A stretch of DNA of 23,936 bases from assembly GCA_002448875.1 (NCBI GenBank), contig DKAS01000005.1:1-23936 (forward strand). The letters run 5' to 3'. Positions 22,418 to 23,936 of the stretch are shown here, piece after piece. Made by a program: the position numbers and the translations under genes. How positions within the stretch are numbered: position 1 is the stretch's first letter; each line of letters starts with the position of its first letter. The notes under the pieces were generated by a model. It had not been told where the DNA came from. It did not search any database and saw nothing but the letters and a program-made list of their open reading frames with translations. Source of the stretch: Proteobacteria bacterium UBA6920 (lineage in GTDB: Bacteria; Pseudomonadota; Gammaproteobacteria; SG8-11).

Positions 22418-23476
22418 ATGAACGATCCTTATCTTGCCTACCTGGTCGCGCAGGACGAGCAGCAGCGCATCAGTGGTGGTGTTACCCGGCTTGCCGGCAG
22501 GCCCTTGGCTGCGGATGAAGTCGCTATCGATCTGGTGTATTCCAGCCTCAACTATAAAGATGCGCTCGCCTTGACCCAGCGCGGCAAAATTCTGCGCCGC
22601 CTGCCACTGGTGCCGGGGATCGATGGCGCCGGCCGGGTGCGCGCATCCCGGGATTCTCGCTTTCGCCCGGGGGATGCCGTGCTGGTGACCGGTTGCGGTC
22701 TGGGGGAGGAGCGCGACGGCGGTTTCAGCGAACGGCTTACCGTGGCGGGCGCCGGGGTGATTCCGTTGCCGCCGGGCTTGAGCCTGCGGGAGGCGATGAT
22801 TCTTGGCACCGCCGGTTTCAGCGCCGCTTTGGCCTTGCAGCGTTTGCAGGACAACCACCTGCGGCCGGATCAGGGTCCGGTGCTGGTAACCGGCGCCAGC
22901 GGCGGTGTCGGTGGTTTGGCCATTGCGCTGTTGAAGCGCGCCGGTTACCGCGTGACGGCATTTACCCACCGGCGGCAGCATGCGGACTACCTGCGCACAC
23001 TGGGGGCCGACGAAATTCTGGTGGCGGACGCGGTGCCACTGGGGACGCGTCCGCTGGAAAGCGCGCGCTGGGCCGCCGCCATCGATACATTGGGGGGGGA
23101 GACCCTGGCCTGGTTGACGCGTACGGTCATGCCCTGGGGAAGTATCGCCTGTATTGGCCTGGCGGCGGGCAGTGAGTTGCACACTACGGTCATGCCCTTC
23201 ATTCTGCGCGGCATCAGTCTGCTGGGAGTCAGTTCTGCAAATTGTCCCTTGCCCTGGCGCCAGGTGCTGTGGCAGCGCCTGGCGCAGGAATGGAAACCGC
23301 CATCACTGGAGTCCCTGGTAGGCAAAACCATCGGCTTGGAGTCCTTGTTTGCCACTGCCGAGGACCTGCTGGCGGGGCGCCTGCATGGGCGGGTGCTGGT
23401 GCGCCTGGCCGCAGATCAGCCGCCACCCGCCGGGCGGGCGGCTGGCGATCTGGGCGACGCAATTCAGAGCCCGTGA
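22418..23476 (+). CDS. acuI: NADPH-dependent acrylyl-CoA reductase / YhdH-type quinone oxidoreductase
   Basis: The protein is a medium-chain dehydrogenase/reductase of the AcuI/YhdH group, which reduces acryloyl-CoA to propionyl-CoA with NADPH and protects against acrylate toxicity. Typical blocks are YSSLNYKDALALTQRGKI (about 42-59), PLVPGIDGAGRV, GFSERLTV, ILGTAGFSAALALQRLQ and the Rossmann motif VLVTGASGGVGGLAIALLKR (about 155-174). IGLAAGSELHTTVMPFILRG is also family-like. No zinc ligands of the alcohol dehydrogenase type are seen, as expected. At 352 residues it is about 25 longer than usual, owing to a Pro/Ala/Gly-rich tail after LVRLAADQ. This tail overlaps the 3' end of the small membrane-protein gene on the other strand by 13 bp. 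The ribosome site AAGGTGA lies just before the ATG. Confidence 0.9.
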   Translation: MNDPYLAYLVAQDEQQRISGGVTRLAGRPLAADEVAIDLVYSSLNYKDALALTQRGKILRRLPLVPGIDGAGRVRASRDSRFRPGDAVLVTGCGLGEERDGGFSERLTVAGAGVIPLPPGLSLREAMILGTAGFSAALALQRLQDNHLRPDQGPVLVTGASGGVGGLAIALLKRAGYRVTAFTHRRQHADYLRTLGADEILVADAVPLGTRPLESARWAAAIDTLGGETLAWLTRTVMPWGSIACIGLAAGSELHTTVMPFILRGISLLGVSSANCPLPWRQVLWQRLAQEWKPPSLESLVGKTIGLESLFATAEDLLAGRLHGRVLVRLAADQPPPAGRAAGDLGDAIQSP

Positions 23477-23661
23477 CGCATGGTCTGAATCGCCCACAAG
23501 GTAATGGCAGCCAGCACCACCGGCAGCAATACGGTGAGCAGGTCGCCATTGGACTGAGCCAGTCCCAGGAGTGTCTGCCAGTCCAGCGTACTCCCCTGGA
23601 TCGCCTCCGCGGCGGCGGCGGGGAACGCTGTCATGCAGAAAACGGTGCACAAGGCGCGCAT
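23464..23661 (-). CDS. Small exported/membrane protein, function unknown
   Basis: A 65-residue protein with an N-terminal hydrophobic segment (LCTVFCMTAFPAAAAEA, a probable signal peptide) and a second one near the C-terminus (LLTVLLPVVLAAITLWAI), so one or two membrane spans. I choose the ATG at 23661 over the one at 23667: GGGAG lies seven bases before the former but is directly adjacent to the latter. I do not recognise a family. The convergent overlap with the reductase gene is 13 bp. The presence of a good ribosome site and a sensible signal supports a real gene. Confidence 0.6.
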   Translation of the reverse strand: MRALCTVFCMTAFPAAAAEAIQGSTLDWQTLLGLAQSNGDLLTVLLPVVLAAITLWAIQTMRHGL

Positions 23662-23845
23662 TGCCATTCTCCCAATTGTTTAACTTGGCTGTATTGGCGG
23701 GTGGCGCGGGGCTGCATTTCCCGACGGACCATGTTCGCGTTTAATCCGCGGGGGATGAAAATCCGGAACCACAGTCACCTGGAATCAGGTTAAAACCACG
23801 TTCGGGGATTGCTATTGGTAGAATTGCGTAAACGACGGGGCAAAG

Positions 23846-23873
23846 GGCGGGAAGCGGCTAACCGCTCCCCGCC
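23846..23873 (-). terminator. Probable terminator hairpin of the gene at the right edge
   Basis: GGCGGGAAGCGG (23846-23857) pairs with CCGCTCCCCGCC (23862-23873) over 12 positions with one mismatch, around loop CTAA. It lies ten bases beyond a stop codon on the minus strand. The following T run is only three bases (CCCTTTGCC on the minus strand), so termination strength is doubtful. Confidence 0.6.
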
Positions 23874-23882
23874 AGGCGTGAG

Positions 23883-23936
23883 TCAGGCCAGGTTATTGGC
23901 GGCGGAGTTCTTCGCGGACTGCGCAGGGCGCGGCGG
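23883..23936 (-). CDS. Possible C-terminal end of a gene running in from the right
   Basis: The minus-strand frame is open from the right edge to a TGA at 23883-23885 and ends ...QSAKNSAANNLA. Only 17 codons are visible, so no family can be named. The hairpin directly beyond the stop supports a real gene end. The 221 bp between this stop and the small membrane protein hold no other gene I can support and should include the small protein's promoter. Confidence 0.4.
   Translation of the reverse strand, partial: PPRPAQSAKNSAANNLA

Overview
The window looks like a chromosome segment of a GC-rich Gammaproteobacterium. The evidence is a gammaproteobacterial-type Slt70 lytic transglycosylase, a Cca tRNA nucleotidyltransferase with an HD domain, a YhdH/AcuI-type reductase, an LPP20-type lipoprotein and several outer-membrane barrel proteins. 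The genus cannot be read from the sequence alone. Most of the window is dense, ordinary chromosome. The left quarter (about 516-5710) is an accessory patch with lower GC in places, a repeat family, a broken gene copy and a gene whose end has been overwritten.

Layout, left to right. The 3' half of moaA (molybdenum cofactor synthesis) enters from the left edge. Next comes a patch with four copies (A-D) of a roughly 230 bp element that has near-identical inverted ends (GGGTCGGACCAC / GTGGTCCGACCC). Between the copies lie a large secreted HEAT/TPR-like protein, an open but truncated 3' copy of glpD, and a membrane-anchored SGNH hydrolase whose last codons come from a repeat end. Then follows a minus-strand run of LPP20-like lipoprotein, ugpQ-like phosphodiesterase and glpD-like dehydrogenase. 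In this run glycerophosphodiesters would be hydrolysed to glycerol-3-phosphate, which would then be oxidised. Next are a Sel1-repeat periplasmic protein and a pair of an outer-membrane porin with a small phosphate-binding-protein-like partner. A plus-strand beta-barrel protein with a clear terminator follows. A tight minus-strand operon encodes an aldehyde dehydrogenase, an LsrG-like small monooxygenase/isomerase and an iron-type alcohol dehydrogenase. It is divergent from slt, which runs tail to tail into a putative secreted aminopeptidase. cca runs tail to tail into a globin-coupled GGDEF/EAL regulator. The right end holds an acuI/yhdH reductase, a very small membrane protein and the last codons of a further gene.

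The most notable structure is the repeat family. Its copies sit at gene ends, fall into two sequence subfamilies, carry an internal hairpin with a compensatory base-pair change between copies A and C, and bracket a glpD fragment that is about 91-92% identical to the intact glpD further right. Copy C has a tail in which its right end is iterated, as if ends had been added or copied repeatedly. No transposase is present in the window, so any mobilising enzyme would have to act from elsewhere.
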